Below, piece by piece: positions 32,775 to 40,363 of a stretch of 64,000 nucleotides of DNA (positions are counted from its first letter, which is position 1; each line of letters opens with the position of its first letter). The position numbers and the translations under genes were made by a program. The stretch is from Streptomyces genisteinicus. Its GTDB lineage: Bacteria > Actinomycetota > Actinomycetes > Streptomycetales > Streptomycetaceae. The notes under the pieces were generated by a model, which was given only the letters and a program-made list of their open reading frames with translations, was not told where the DNA came from and searched no databases. Location: assembly GCF_014489615.1 (NCBI RefSeq), contig NZ_CP060826.1, positions 62,001 through 126,000 of the forward strand, written 5' to 3'.

Positions 32775-32963
32775 GGTGCCCGCGGGGCGGGCGCGTGGAC
32801 GCGGGGCGGACGCCTGCCCGTGCGGCGGGTGCATGGACGCGGGGCGGACGCGTGGACGCGGGCACATGGCGGCGTCCCGTCCGGACCGGGCGCAGGCGTC
32901 CACACCGCCGGTGAAGTGCCCGCGGGGCGAATGCGTGGACGCGGGACGGACGCCTGCCGTGGG
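32765..32963. repeat. Imperfect direct repeat (about 59 bp, offset 140) after the GntR gene
   Basis: Copy A (32765-32824) covers the end of the GntR gene including its stop; copy B (32905-32963) lies in the intergenic region. Shared landmarks are CCGCCGGTGA, GTGCCCGCGGGGCG, and ACGCCTGCC at matching offsets. Short GTGGACGCGGGGCGGACGC-like units recur between and after them up to about 32980. The rest of the 277-bp gap shows no gene. Confidence 0.6.
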
Positions 32964-33000
32964 GCGGACGCGTGGACCGGGCGCACGCGCGTCCCGGGGC

Positions 33001-33039
33001 TCTCGTCCGCTCAGCCGCGGCGGACTGCCGGGCGAGAGC
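33001..33039 (-). terminator. Stem-loop after the AbiEii-like gene
   Basis: CTCTCGTCCG (33001-33010) pairs with CGGGCGAGAG (33030-33039) with one G-U pair, 13 nt past the stop at 33052. The loop can form an inner stem. Confidence 0.6.
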
Positions 33040-33051
33040 GCAGGGGCGCGC

Positions 33052-33744
33052 TCACTCCTCGGGGTCCTCGGGGTCCTGGAGGTCCGGGGAGTCCGTGAGA
33101 AGGCCGGCCGCCAGGTCGTCGGCCCACTCCAGGGCCCAGGTGCGCAGTGCGGTGATCGTGTCCTGGCCCAGGCCGTAGGCGGCGAACGCCTCGTCGTCCG
33201 TCCACTCGGCTCCGGCGAGGTTCGCCTGGAGGTCTTCGCGCTCGAACCGGCCGCGGGCGTGGCGGCGGCCGAATTCCTCCAGATCGGCGGTGGTCCACCG
33301 GCGCGAGGCCGCGAACACGTCGATCAGGTCGCGGGGCGCGCCGCGGTCGGCGAGGGCGCGGACCTTGGTCCCGATCACGTCCTCCTCCGCGAGGACGGGC
33401 CCGTACGGGCTCCGGGCGACCGGCCGCCAGAAGTTCTCCTTGAGGACGTCGACCTCGCACTCCTGCCCGGTGGCCGGGTCGGCCACCGTGAAGCGGGCGG
33501 ACAGCGGGGCGGTCTCCAGTGTGCGGACCTCCCAGCCGCGGGCCCGGAGGCCGGCGGCGAGGGCGGCCGCGATGTCGGCCATCGGCGCGGGGTTCTCGGT
33601 GGCGACGTCGAGGTCCTGGCTGGGCCGGCTCACCAGGCGGTGCGCCCGGACGGCATAGCCGCCCGTGAGGACCAGTGGGTACGGGGCGCCGAGGGCGAGC
33701 ACGTCCGCCAGGAGCCGCGCGTGCAGCTCCGGCATGTCCGTCAC
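33052..33744 (-). CDS. AbiEii/AbiGii-like nucleotidyltransferase (putative toxin)
   Basis: A 230-residue protein with the nucleotidyltransferase core LVLTGGYAVRAHRLVSRPSQ followed by DLDVAT, i.e. the GG...DxD pattern, and the AbiEii-type motifs VIGTKVRALADRG and RDLIDVFA. AbiEii enzymes transfer nucleotides or pyrophosphate to targets such as tRNA and act as toxins in type IV toxin-antitoxin and phage-abortive systems. Its GTG start overlaps the stop of the upstream 129-residue gene by four bases. No canonical AbiEi antitoxin is present, so the partner would have to play that part. An alternative ATG is at 33735. Confidence 0.82.
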   Translation of the reverse strand: MTDMPELHARLLADVLALGAPYPLVLTGGYAVRAHRLVSRPSQDLDVATENPAPMADIAAALAAGLRARGWEVRTLETAPLSARFTVADPATGQECEVDVLKENFWRPVARSPYGPVLAEEDVIGTKVRALADRGAPRDLIDVFAASRRWTTADLEEFGRRHARGRFEREDLQANLAGAEWTDDEAFAAYGLGQDTITALRTWALEWADDLAAGLLTDSPDLQDPEDPEE

Positions 33745-34130
33745 GCGGCTGCCCGGGTGCGGGAGGCGAGCTGGGGGAAGGCGTCCTCCCACACGGTGCG
33801 CACGGTGCGCCCGACGAGGGTGCGCAGGACCGGCCAGAGCAGGAGGAGCAGGTCCCGGTCGAGGTAGCGGGGCAGGTCCTCGCGCAGCCCCTCGTGCAGG
33901 ACGGTGCGGTACAGGCCCATGCGCTGGCGCGGCTTGCCCAGGTCGTACGAGGTCATGCCGGACCAGGCCATGTGGAGCGGCAGCTCGACGACGCCCTGGG
34001 TCGGGCCGTGCAGCGCGTCCAGCGAACGGGGCAGACGGCTGCGGAACTTCTCCCGGTACAGCGCGAGGTCTTCGGCGTCCGCGTCCGACAGCCCCGGCGC
34101 GGGTGCGGGGTCGTGTGGGGTCGGGGGCAT
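33741..34130 (-). CDS. Partner of the AbiEii-like gene (129 aa, unknown family)
   Basis: A 129-residue protein, Pro-rich for the first 14 residues and then helical (LSDADAEDLALYREKFRSRL, LHMAWSGMTSYDLGKPRQRM, LYRTVLHEGLREDLPRYLDR). The C-terminal part is rich in Leu, Arg and Val. It lacks the winged helix of AbiEi antitoxins. Its stop overlaps the AbiEii-like gene (GTGA), so the two are an operon with this gene first, the order usual for an antitoxin before its toxin. I infer an antitoxin-like or cofactor role; function unproven. The start is ATG 34130; the open frame upstream is Pro/Ala-rich and not gene-like. Confidence 0.65.
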   Translation of the reverse strand: MPPTPHDPAPAPGLSDADAEDLALYREKFRSRLPRSLDALHGPTQGVVELPLHMAWSGMTSYDLGKPRQRMGLYRTVLHEGLREDLPRYLDRDLLLLLWPVLRTLVGRTVRTVWEDAFPQLASRTRAAA

Positions 34131-34735
34131 GCACCCATTATGGCGGCCGGCGGCCCCGGGCGACCGCCGGGACGGGCACGGGGCGGGGGCGGCTTCGAGG
34201 ACGGGGGCGGGTACCGGGGGGCGGGGCGGGGCCGGTGCCCCGGGACTCGGCAGCCGCTGGAGAAACGGTCCGGACGGTCTGGACGAGAGGGGCGGCGCGG
34301 GACGTGAACGCGCCCCGGCGCCCGGCCCCTGCGCACGCGCCGTCGGCACGGCGCGTATCGGCCCGCGCGCGCCCGCCCTCGTTTCAGCCATGGATAGAAG
34401 CCGGTATGTGCGCTTTTCAGCCTCGGTTTCCCTTCACGGCGTGCACGCAGGGTGGGGATTCGGCCACGCCGCCGGCAGTGACGGCGCCTCGCCGGGGCGC
34501 GACTGAGTCTGTTGCGTCCCGCGAGAAGCACATGCAACGCTGACCGAGGTTTGACTTCGACATTGCTTCGTATTTGAGAACTTTTGCCAGTTCCGAAGGT
34601 CCGCGTCAGCGGCATGGAGTCACCCCCGCCGAGTGTTCGTGCGGTGACAGGCGGGCACGTCCGGCGGCGCGTACGGGGAGCAGCGCCGGCCAGCACCACT
34701 GCTGGTCCGGCACCGCAGACGGGGAGGCAGGACCA
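34131..34735. other. 605-bp divergent intergenic region upstream of the LAL regulator
   Basis: I see no gene; a 38-codon frame at 34390 lacks a ribosome site. The part from 34380 to 34600 is lower in GC and probably holds promoters. TTGACT at 34551-34556 could be a -35 for the LAL gene, with no convincing -10 at 17 nt. TTTCAGCC occurs twice in direct orientation (34382-34389 and 34415-34422), spaced 33 bp. Confidence 0.45.
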
Positions 34736-37700
34736 GTGGTGCTGATCGAGAGAGACGAGCAACTCGCGCGACTCCGCCGGGATCTGCAGTCCTGTGAGAA
34801 GCACAGGCAGGGGCATGTGGCCCTGGTGACGGGCCCGGTGGGCAGTGGCAAGACACATCTGCTGGACGGGTTCGGCACCTGGGCGGCCGGCACCGGTGCG
34901 CAGGTGCTGACGGCCGCCGGATCGCGTGCCGAACAGGGCCTGCCCTTCGGGGTGCTCGGGCAGCTCCTCCACGGCGCACGGCTTGCCGGGAGCGACACGG
35001 CACGGGTCGAGGAGCTGATGCGCGAGGCCGCCGTGGCCATTCCGGCGGCCGAGGCCAGGTGGGCGGCGGCGGACGAGCTCCCCGCCGAAGGGCCCATGTG
35101 GCCACCGCTGTTGCGCGAGGTGTTCGCGGCCCTGCTCGACCTGGTCGACCGCGGGCCGGTCGTCCTCGTGGTGGACGACCTCCACCATGCGGACGCGACG
35201 TCGCTGCACTGCCTGCTGTACGTGACCCGGCGGCTGCACCACGCCCCGATCATGGTGCTGCTCTCCGAGTCGGTGACGCTGAGCCCGGCGAACCCGCTGT
35301 TCCACGCGGAGTTGCGCAGCCGGCCGCGGCTGTCCCAGCTCGCGCTGCCCCCGCTGGCCGTGGCGGCCGTCGCGCGGCGCCTGCACGAGCTCGGGGGTGG
35401 GAGCGGAACGGCTCCGAGCGGTGAGGTGGTGCAGGAGGCCCGGCGGCTGGTGCACACGACCGGTGGCAGTCCGCTGCTCGTCCAGGCGCTGGTGGGCGAG
35501 GGGGCCCGCCGCGGCGGCGAGGACGGCGCGAGCGCCTCCGTGCCGCGCGCCCAGGACGCGTTCGGCCGGGCCGTGCTCCACAGTCTGTACCGTCACGAGC
35601 CGGAGGCCAGGAGCGTCGCGCGGGCGCTGGCGGTGCTCGACCGGCCGGCCTCGCAGGAGCTGCTGGGCCAGGTCCTCGGCGTGCTGCCGGACTCCGTCGC
35701 GTCGGCGCTGCGGGTCCTGCAGAGTTCGGGACTGGTCGACACCGACCGGCTGCGGCACCCGCGCATCCTTCAGGCGGTGCTGTCCGACACGCCTGCCGAG
35801 ACGCGGCAGCGGCTGCACGAGCGGGCGGCGCGCACCCTGCACGAGTACGGCGCCGAACCGGGCGTGGTCGCCGGGCACCTGGTCGCCTCCGGGGGGACCG
35901 GGGAGGAGTGGGCGGCGCCCGTCCTCCAGGACGCCGCCGAGCAGGCGCTGTCCGCGGGCCGGCCGGATCTGACGGTGGCCTACCTGCGGCTGGGCTGCGG
36001 CGCCGGAACGGACGAGGAGCGGCGCGAGGCCCTGACGACGATGCTGGTCAGCGCGCGCTGGCAGGTGAATCCGCTGGCGGCCGCCGGTGATCTCGACCGG
36101 CTGGTCCGGTCGGCGCGCACCGGTGGGGACCCGGCGTCGCCGGCCGTCGCCGCGGTGCCGTACCTGCTGTGGCAGGGGCGGGCCGAGGAGGCCGCCGCGG
36201 CGGTCGCCGCCGGTCCGCAGGCCGGTGCCGCCGGGGCGGCCGGCGCGGCCGGTGCCGCCGGTGCCGCCGGTGCCGCCGGGGTGAAGGCAGCGGGGGCCGT
36301 CCGGGCGAGGGTCAACGGCACGGTCGGCGCCGTCGGAGCCGCGGGAGCGGTCGGCGCAGTCGGAGCGGTCGGCGCGAGGGCCGTCGGCGCCGGGGGTCCC
36401 GAGGCGGCCGGCCCCGGGGCGGACGACCGGGGCGCGGGGACCGGCGCGGACGGGCGGCTCCAGGCGATGCGGCTGCTGGTCGCCCTCTCCCACCCCGACT
36501 TCCTGATGCCGGTGCGCACGTCGCAGAGCCTGTGGAGCCGGGCGGCCACGGCGCCCCACTCGGTCAGCCCGCTGCTGCAGTCCGTCTCCGTGCTGTGCGC
36601 CGCCCTCCACCCGACGGACGAGGTGGACAGCACGGCCGCCGCGGAGCAGTTCCTCCAGCGGCACCAGCTGGACCGGGGCAACCGCGGCCTGCTCGTCGCC
36701 CCCCTGCTGGCGCTGCTGTACGCGGGGCGCGCCGACCGGGTCGTGGCCTGGAGCGGCACGCTGCTCGGCCGGCCCGAGGTCAGCCACACCCCTGCGTGGC
36801 GGGGTGTCGTGCGGGCGATCCGCGCGGAGGCCGCGCTGCGTCTGGGCGACCTGGCCGAGGCCGAGAAGGGTGCCCGCGCCGCGCTGGAGGACCTGCCCGC
36901 GCCCGCGTGGGGCGTGGCCGTCGGCGGGCCGCTGGGCACACTGATCGCCTGTGCGACGGAGGCCGGCAGACACGCCGAGGCCGACCGTCTGCTCGCCGAG
37001 CCGGTGCCCCCGGGCATGTTCCGTACTCCGGTGGGCGCGCACTACCTGATCGCCCGCGGCTCCTACCACCTGGCCATGGGCCGGTACCAGGCGGCCTCGT
37101 CGGACTTCCAGCGCTGCGGCGCGATGATGCGCGGCTGGAAGATGGAGGCCGCCGGGCTGGTGCCGTGGCGGCTGGAGCTGGCTCGCGTACAGATCTCGCT
37201 CGGCAACCGCACGCACGCCGCGCAGCTGCTCCGGGAGCAGCTGCACGTGCCGCACGGACTCGACGAGCGGACCCGGGGGCGGGCGCTGCACCTGCTCGCC
37301 ACCACCGCCGCGCCGGACCACCGGCGCAAGCTGCTCGCGAAGGCGGTCGAGCTCTTCCAGTCCTGCGGTGACCGGCGCGGGCTCGCCCGGGCGCTGGCCG
37401 ACACGGACAAGGTGCTGCGGCAGTCCGGGGAGCCGGGGCGCACCCGTCACTTCCTGTTCCCCGCCGACGACGCGGCCCAGGGCCCGGAAGCGGCCCCCTG
37501 GGCACGTCAGACGCCGGAGTGGCAGGACCGGCCCGGCAAGCCGCAGGCCGCCGCGGAGGGCGCGGACCGGGACGACGTGCTGAGCGAGGCCGAACTGCGG
37601 GTGGCCGTCCTGGCCGCACGGGGGCAGACGAACCGGCAGATCTCCGACGCGCTGTTCATCACGGTGAGCACCGTGGAGCAGCATCTGACCCGGACCTACC

Positions 37701-37795
37701 GGAAGCTGAACGTACGGCAGCGCACCGATCTGCCGAGCTGGCTGCTGGCGGCGGACGGCCATCAGCCGAGGAAGGTGCAGGACAAGGTGAGTTGA
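34736..37795 (+). CDS. LAL-family LuxR transcriptional regulator
   Basis: A 1019-residue regulator of the large ATP-binding LuxR (LAL) class. The N-terminal AAA-type domain has Walker A GPVGSGKT (33-40) and Walker B VVLVVDDLHHAD (about 141-153). A long helical, TPR-like middle follows. The C-terminal LuxR helix-turn-helix is at about 949-1000 (LSEAELRVAVLAARGQTNRQ, then ISDALFITVSTVEQHLTRTY). An Ala/Gly/Val run at about 495-562 is an unusual low-complexity insert. LAL proteins activate many macrolide clusters, so control of the PKS to the right is likely (inference). GTG codons at 34736 and 34739 follow GGGGAGG; the open frame to 34574 is not family-like. I saw no TTA codon. Confidence 0.92.
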   Translation: MVLIERDEQLARLRRDLQSCEKHRQGHVALVTGPVGSGKTHLLDGFGTWAAGTGAQVLTAAGSRAEQGLPFGVLGQLLHGARLAGSDTARVEELMREAAVAIPAAEARWAAADELPAEGPMWPPLLREVFAALLDLVDRGPVVLVVDDLHHADATSLHCLLYVTRRLHHAPIMVLLSESVTLSPANPLFHAELRSRPRLSQLALPPLAVAAVARRLHELGGGSGTAPSGEVVQEARRLVHTTGGSPLLVQALVGEGARRGGEDGASASVPRAQDAFGRAVLHSLYRHEPEARSVARALAVLDRPASQELLGQVLGVLPDSVASALRVLQSSGLVDTDRLRHPRILQAVLSDTPAETRQRLHERAARTLHEYGAEPGVVAGHLVASGGTGEEWAAPVLQDAAEQALSAGRPDLTVAYLRLGCGAGTDEERREALTTMLVSARWQVNPLAAAGDLDRLVRSARTGGDPASPAVAAVPYLLWQGRAEEAAAAVAAGPQAGAAGAAGAAGAAGAAGAAGVKAAGAVRARVNGTVGAVGAAGAVGAVGAVGARAVGAGGPEAAGPGADDRGAGTGADGRLQAMRLLVALSHPDFLMPVRTSQSLWSRAATAPHSVSPLLQSVSVLCAALHPTDEVDSTAAAEQFLQRHQLDRGNRGLLVAPLLALLYAGRADRVVAWSGTLLGRPEVSHTPAWRGVVRAIRAEAALRLGDLAEAEKGARAALEDLPAPAWGVAVGGPLGTLIACATEAGRHAEADRLLAEPVPPGMFRTPVGAHYLIARGSYHLAMGRYQAASSDFQRCGAMMRGWKMEAAGLVPWRLELARVQISLGNRTHAAQLLREQLHVPHGLDERTRGRALHLLATTAAPDHRRKLLAKAVELFQSCGDRRGLARALADTDKVLRQSGEPGRTRHFLFPADDAAQGPEAAPWARQTPEWQDRPGKPQAAAEGADRDDVLSEAELRVAVLAARGQTNRQISDALFITVSTVEQHLTRTYRKLNVRQRTDLPSWLLAADGHQPRKVQDKVS

Positions 37796-37846
37796 GCGCG
37801 GGTGCGGCGCCGAGGCCCTGGTGACGTCGCGCACGGGAGCTCACCC

Positions 37847-37870
37847 GCCGACTGCGGAACCGCGGTCGGC
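37847..37870 (+). terminator. Stem-loop after the LAL gene
   Basis: GCCGACTGCGG (37847-37857) pairs with CCGCGGTCGGC (37860-37870) with one G-U pair. It is 51 nt after the stop. Confidence 0.55.
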
Positions 37871-37872
37871 AG

Positions 37873-37920
37873 CCGGCCGGCTCGTCGGCCGGTCGGATCG
37901 TCAACCGGTCGGATCGTCGG
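37873..37920. repeat. Three tandem 16-bp units
   Basis: Copies start at 37873, 37889 and 37905 and share CCGG-x-CGG-x-TCGTC; copies 2 and 3 differ only in the last two bases. They directly follow the LAL terminator. The remainder of 37796-38159 (364 bp) shows no gene. Confidence 0.7.
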
Positions 37921-38159
37921 CCGTCCCGGGGCAGTGAGAGCCACGCCTGCTCCCCGACCCGCCGGCGACCGGATCGGGTTGCCTGAGCGGCAGAGGGGTA
38001 GCGATCTCGCCGGGTGGGGAGAGAAGCGTCGGGAGTGGAGTATCCCCACAAGGTGCATGTTCGTCATCACGGCGGCGTTCAGAGGCTGCTCGGGCATGCG
38101 GGCCGGTTCCGTCGGCCGGGAGAGAGCCCCATGACTCTGTCATGGCCTCGGAGGCTCTC

Positions 38160-38357
38160 ATGCTCGACTTCCTGCTCGTCGCCGCCTTGGGTGTCTGGCT
38201 GCTGATCGCCCTTCTGCTGTTCGGAATCGTCATCGCTCCGGCGGTGTGGTCCAGGCGTCCTGCCCGTCGTGCGCAGGCGCTGCGTGTGATGCGGGAACTC
38301 CGGCACTGGCTGCCCCGGCTGCTCCCCGGCCTGCCCGGTCGGTTCCGGCGGCGATGA
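38160..38357 (+). CDS. Putative small membrane protein (65 aa)
   Basis: ATG 38160 has GGAGG at 38150-38154, 5 nt upstream. The 65-residue product has one long hydrophobic segment, LLVAALGVWLLIALLLFGIV, extending to the mid-protein, then an Arg-rich cytosolic tail (WSRRPARRAQALRVMRELRHW). It reads as a single-pass membrane protein with positive-inside topology. An earlier in-frame ATG at 38142 lacks a ribosome site. Family unknown; such a short gene could still be spurious. Confidence 0.45.
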   Translation: MLDFLLVAALGVWLLIALLLFGIVIAPAVWSRRPARRAQALRVMRELRHWLPRLLPGLPGRFRRR

Positions 38358-39001
38358 CGTCGTAACGCCCGCTGCTCGTGCTGTTCCAAGGGCGCTGTGA
38401 CGGGCGGCTGCTCGGTGCACAGCCCGTCGTCCGACTCGCCGCAGGCGCCGGGCCTCCGATGTCCCTGGACTTCCGGTGGACGGGCCGAAGCTGGGGTGGA
38501 GCCGGGCCCGGGCGTCCTGGTGGCGGCGACCGCACCGGCCGGCCTGCGCGGCACGCGGGCGTGGGCCTGCTACGCGGTGGCGTCGTTCACCGCGGCGGCG
38601 GTCGTAGCCGTCGTGCGGGCACAGCGCCCGGCGGGGGCCTCGGTGTCCTGTGCAGTGAGACTTTGCACATTCCAACTTCACCTTGCATCTGATGCTGCAC
38701 ATTCCAACTGGATCTTGCATACGGCTGCGGCTTCCGTCGTGCGCAGGGTTGATGTCAGCGGGATGCGCAGGGTTATGACAACGGGGTCGCGGAGTCCGTG
38801 TCAGTGGTGCGCCGACTCGGGAAGCATGCGGGGCCGTAGAGCACGTGGTTGGGGAAGCGGTCAATGACGCCGGGAAGGGGCGATTCATGCAGCCGACGGT
38901 GGCGTCGTCCTGGTCGGGCCGAACCACGCCGCGCTGGGGTGTGGCGGTCTATCCGTCGGGCGGGATACGGCGCAGGACGAGCGCGCCGCCCGGCCGTCGC
39001 C
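38358..39001. other. 644-bp stretch without a convincing gene
   Basis: No frame here shows a recognisable family, coding bias or ribosome site. The block 38655-38780 is AT-richer than its surroundings and holds a two-copy 32-bp repeat listed separately. It may be a decayed gene or a regulatory region. Confidence 0.45.
38664..38720. repeat. Two 32-bp-spaced copies of TGCACATTCCAACT...CTTGCAT
   Basis: TGCACATTCCAACT is at 38664-38677 and 38696-38709. CTTGCAT follows each at 38682-38688 and 38714-38720. Exact spacing of 32 bp (three helical turns) in an AT-rich patch suggests paired protein-binding sites. No gene start lies close by on either strand. Confidence 0.65.
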
Positions 39002-39676
39002 TCACAGGGGATCCGCGCCTAGCGTTCTTCCCTGCTCTGTGAGTTCAAAGTTCGGCAGGCCCGGCACGAAGGTAAGGCAGTTCGGCTTGACCGATCGGGC
39101 GATGAGTTGCCGCGCTGACAAGTAGCCGATCACCTGCCCCAGCAGGTCCGAGTCCTCGCCCAGCCAGTCCCTGATGATGCCGTCGTAGATCTGAGGCGCT
39201 CCCCGCTGCGTACAGGAGTGCAGCAGGCGGAAGACCTTGCGGATTGCGGACCGAAGCCGAGGATCTCCCGTCTCGTTGGAGGCGGCGCCGTGGGAGCCGC
39301 CCTGTGTCGGCTCCTTGGCCTGCACTCGCCGAGCATGTGAGCCCACAGGCTGCGCCTTCTCGACTAGATCGCTCCAGTACTGCCGGTTCGGTTCCTGCTC
39401 ACCAGCCCATTTGCTCCAGAGACATACGAGCGCCCACACCACGTCGGCATCACGCGGGACACGAGCCTTCTCTGGGGCTTCCGGCACCCAGTCACTGATG
39501 GCCTGCCCCCGGAATCTCTCGATCGAATAGGGATCAGCACGTAGTGCCCTCACCACCGCCTCCTGCGAGTAGCCCTGACGGACAGCTCGCCTGGCCTCGT
39601 CGGCCCGCTTTTTGAGAGCGTGCAGTTCGCTGTACAACCTGTGGGCGTCCGCTGCGGTGATGACTTCCTCCCCCAT
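39002..39676 (-). CDS. Hypothetical protein with XRE-like streptomycete N-terminal segment
   Basis: A 224-residue protein, lower in GC than the window. Residues 1-110 (LYSELHALKKRADEARRAV, then QAISDWVPEAPEKARVPRDA and WALVCLWSKWAGEQEPNRQY-W) resemble the DNA-binding-like segment found at the start of many streptomycete STAND/TPR proteins, here without any NTPase or repeats. The C-terminal part (FRLLHSCTQRGAPQIYDGII onward) looks like a winged-helix fold. Function unknown; it may be a stand-alone regulator or a defence-type adaptor (inference). The ATG at 39676 has GGAG 3 nt upstream. It is divergent from a membrane microprotein gene. Confidence 0.72.
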   Translation of the reverse strand: MGEEVITAADAHRLYSELHALKKRADEARRAVRQGYSQEAVVRALRADPYSIERFRGQAISDWVPEAPEKARVPRDADVVWALVCLWSKWAGEQEPNRQYWSDLVEKAQPVGSHARRVQAKEPTQGGSHGAASNETGDPRLRSAIRKVFRLLHSCTQRGAPQIYDGIIRDWLGEDSDLLGQVIGYLSARQLIARSVKPNCLTFVPGLPNFELTEQGRTLGADPL

Positions 39677-39841
39677 ACTCCAGCTCCTCCAGCGCCCGCC
39701 TCGGGCACATGCGGGCAAGGCTGTGACCAGGAGCTTAGGACGAATCTGCCCGCCTTACCCGCCTTTTCGGACACCACGCGTGCTCGGCTTGCACAGTCGT
39801 CCTATTCGACCGCCGGGGTCGAAGAGAGGGAGGTAGTTGAG

Positions 39842-39985
39842 ATGCATGTGGACGCAGTGGTGATCGGCGCGGTGCTCACCGGCGCCGCGATGTTGGGGGC
39901 GGCAATGGTGACGGCGACGGCGGCGATCGTGGCGGCGGTGATCTCGCGCCGCGGTCGTGGCGGTGGCCAGTCTGCTGATTCCTGA
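39842..39985 (+). CDS. Membrane microprotein (47 aa)
   Basis: ATG 39842 has a strong GAGGGAGG ribosome site 8 nt upstream. The product starts MHVDAVVIGAVLTGAAMLGA and continues as one hydrophobic helix rich in Ala, Val, Thr and Gly to about residue 34. A basic, Gly-rich tail (SRRGRGGGQ) follows. It would be a single-span membrane peptide. It is divergent from the XRE-like gene at 39676 across 165 bp. The size and layout fit small regulatory or toxic membrane peptides, but there is no direct evidence of function. Confidence 0.5.
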   Translation: MHVDAVVIGAVLTGAAMLGAAMVTATAAIVAAVISRRGRGGGQSADS

Positions 39986-40363
39986 ATTTCTGAGGGGACC
40001 GGGAGCCAGAAGAGTCAGACCGGGGCGGTCCGCCCCGGATCTGTCCTCTCGCCCCGAAGACCACTCCGATTGGCGGCGGCAGAATTTCAGCCGACGGTCA
40101 TCCAGGAAGCGCAGCCGTCGATGATGCAAGGTCAGGTTGACCAACTCGGGCGCTGACTGCGCAGCCCGACTTTGCACCCCGCTGGTCACGACCGCCGAGC
40201 GATGCAGTCCCCAACGGGATCGGACACTCGGGCTCGCCGAAGCCCTCGCCGCCCCGGGCACCGGGACGGCAGCCGGCCCGGACCAGTTCCCCGGTCCGGG
40301 CCGCGTCACCTCGTGCCATGCCGTGTCGCGTCCTGCCGTGTCACGTCACGCCGTGCGGCGCGG
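39986..40363. other. 378-bp gap between microprotein and PKS end
   Basis: I see no gene. It holds the PKS terminator (40274-40303) and two imperfect copies of TGCCGTGTC-x-CGTC near 40318-40346. Confidence 0.5.
40274..40303 (-). terminator. Perfect 11-bp stem-loop after the PKS gene
   Basis: CGGCCCGGACC (40274-40284) pairs exactly with GGTCCGGGCCG (40293-40303) around an 8-nt loop, 60 nt past the PKS stop. It marks the end of the PKS transcript. Confidence 0.7.

Noticed and set aside
32765..33000. A possible CRISPR array in the repeat-rich gap
   Set aside because: The repeats are imperfect, of unequal length and without regular unique spacers; no cas gene is present.
34390..34506. A 38-codon frame upstream of the LAL gene
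   Set aside because: It has no ribosome site, no recognisable feature and lies in a probable promoter region.
34736..37795. bldA-type control through a TTA codon in the LAL gene
   Set aside because: Reading the coding strand by eye I found no in-frame TTA.
33953..37834. A 1,293-codon minus-strand frame over the LAL gene
   Set aside because: It is antisense to Walker and LuxR motifs and has no domain of its own.
38397..38867. A 156-codon frame in the gene-poor stretch
   Set aside because: There is no ribosome site, codon bias is poor, and it runs through the 32-bp repeat.
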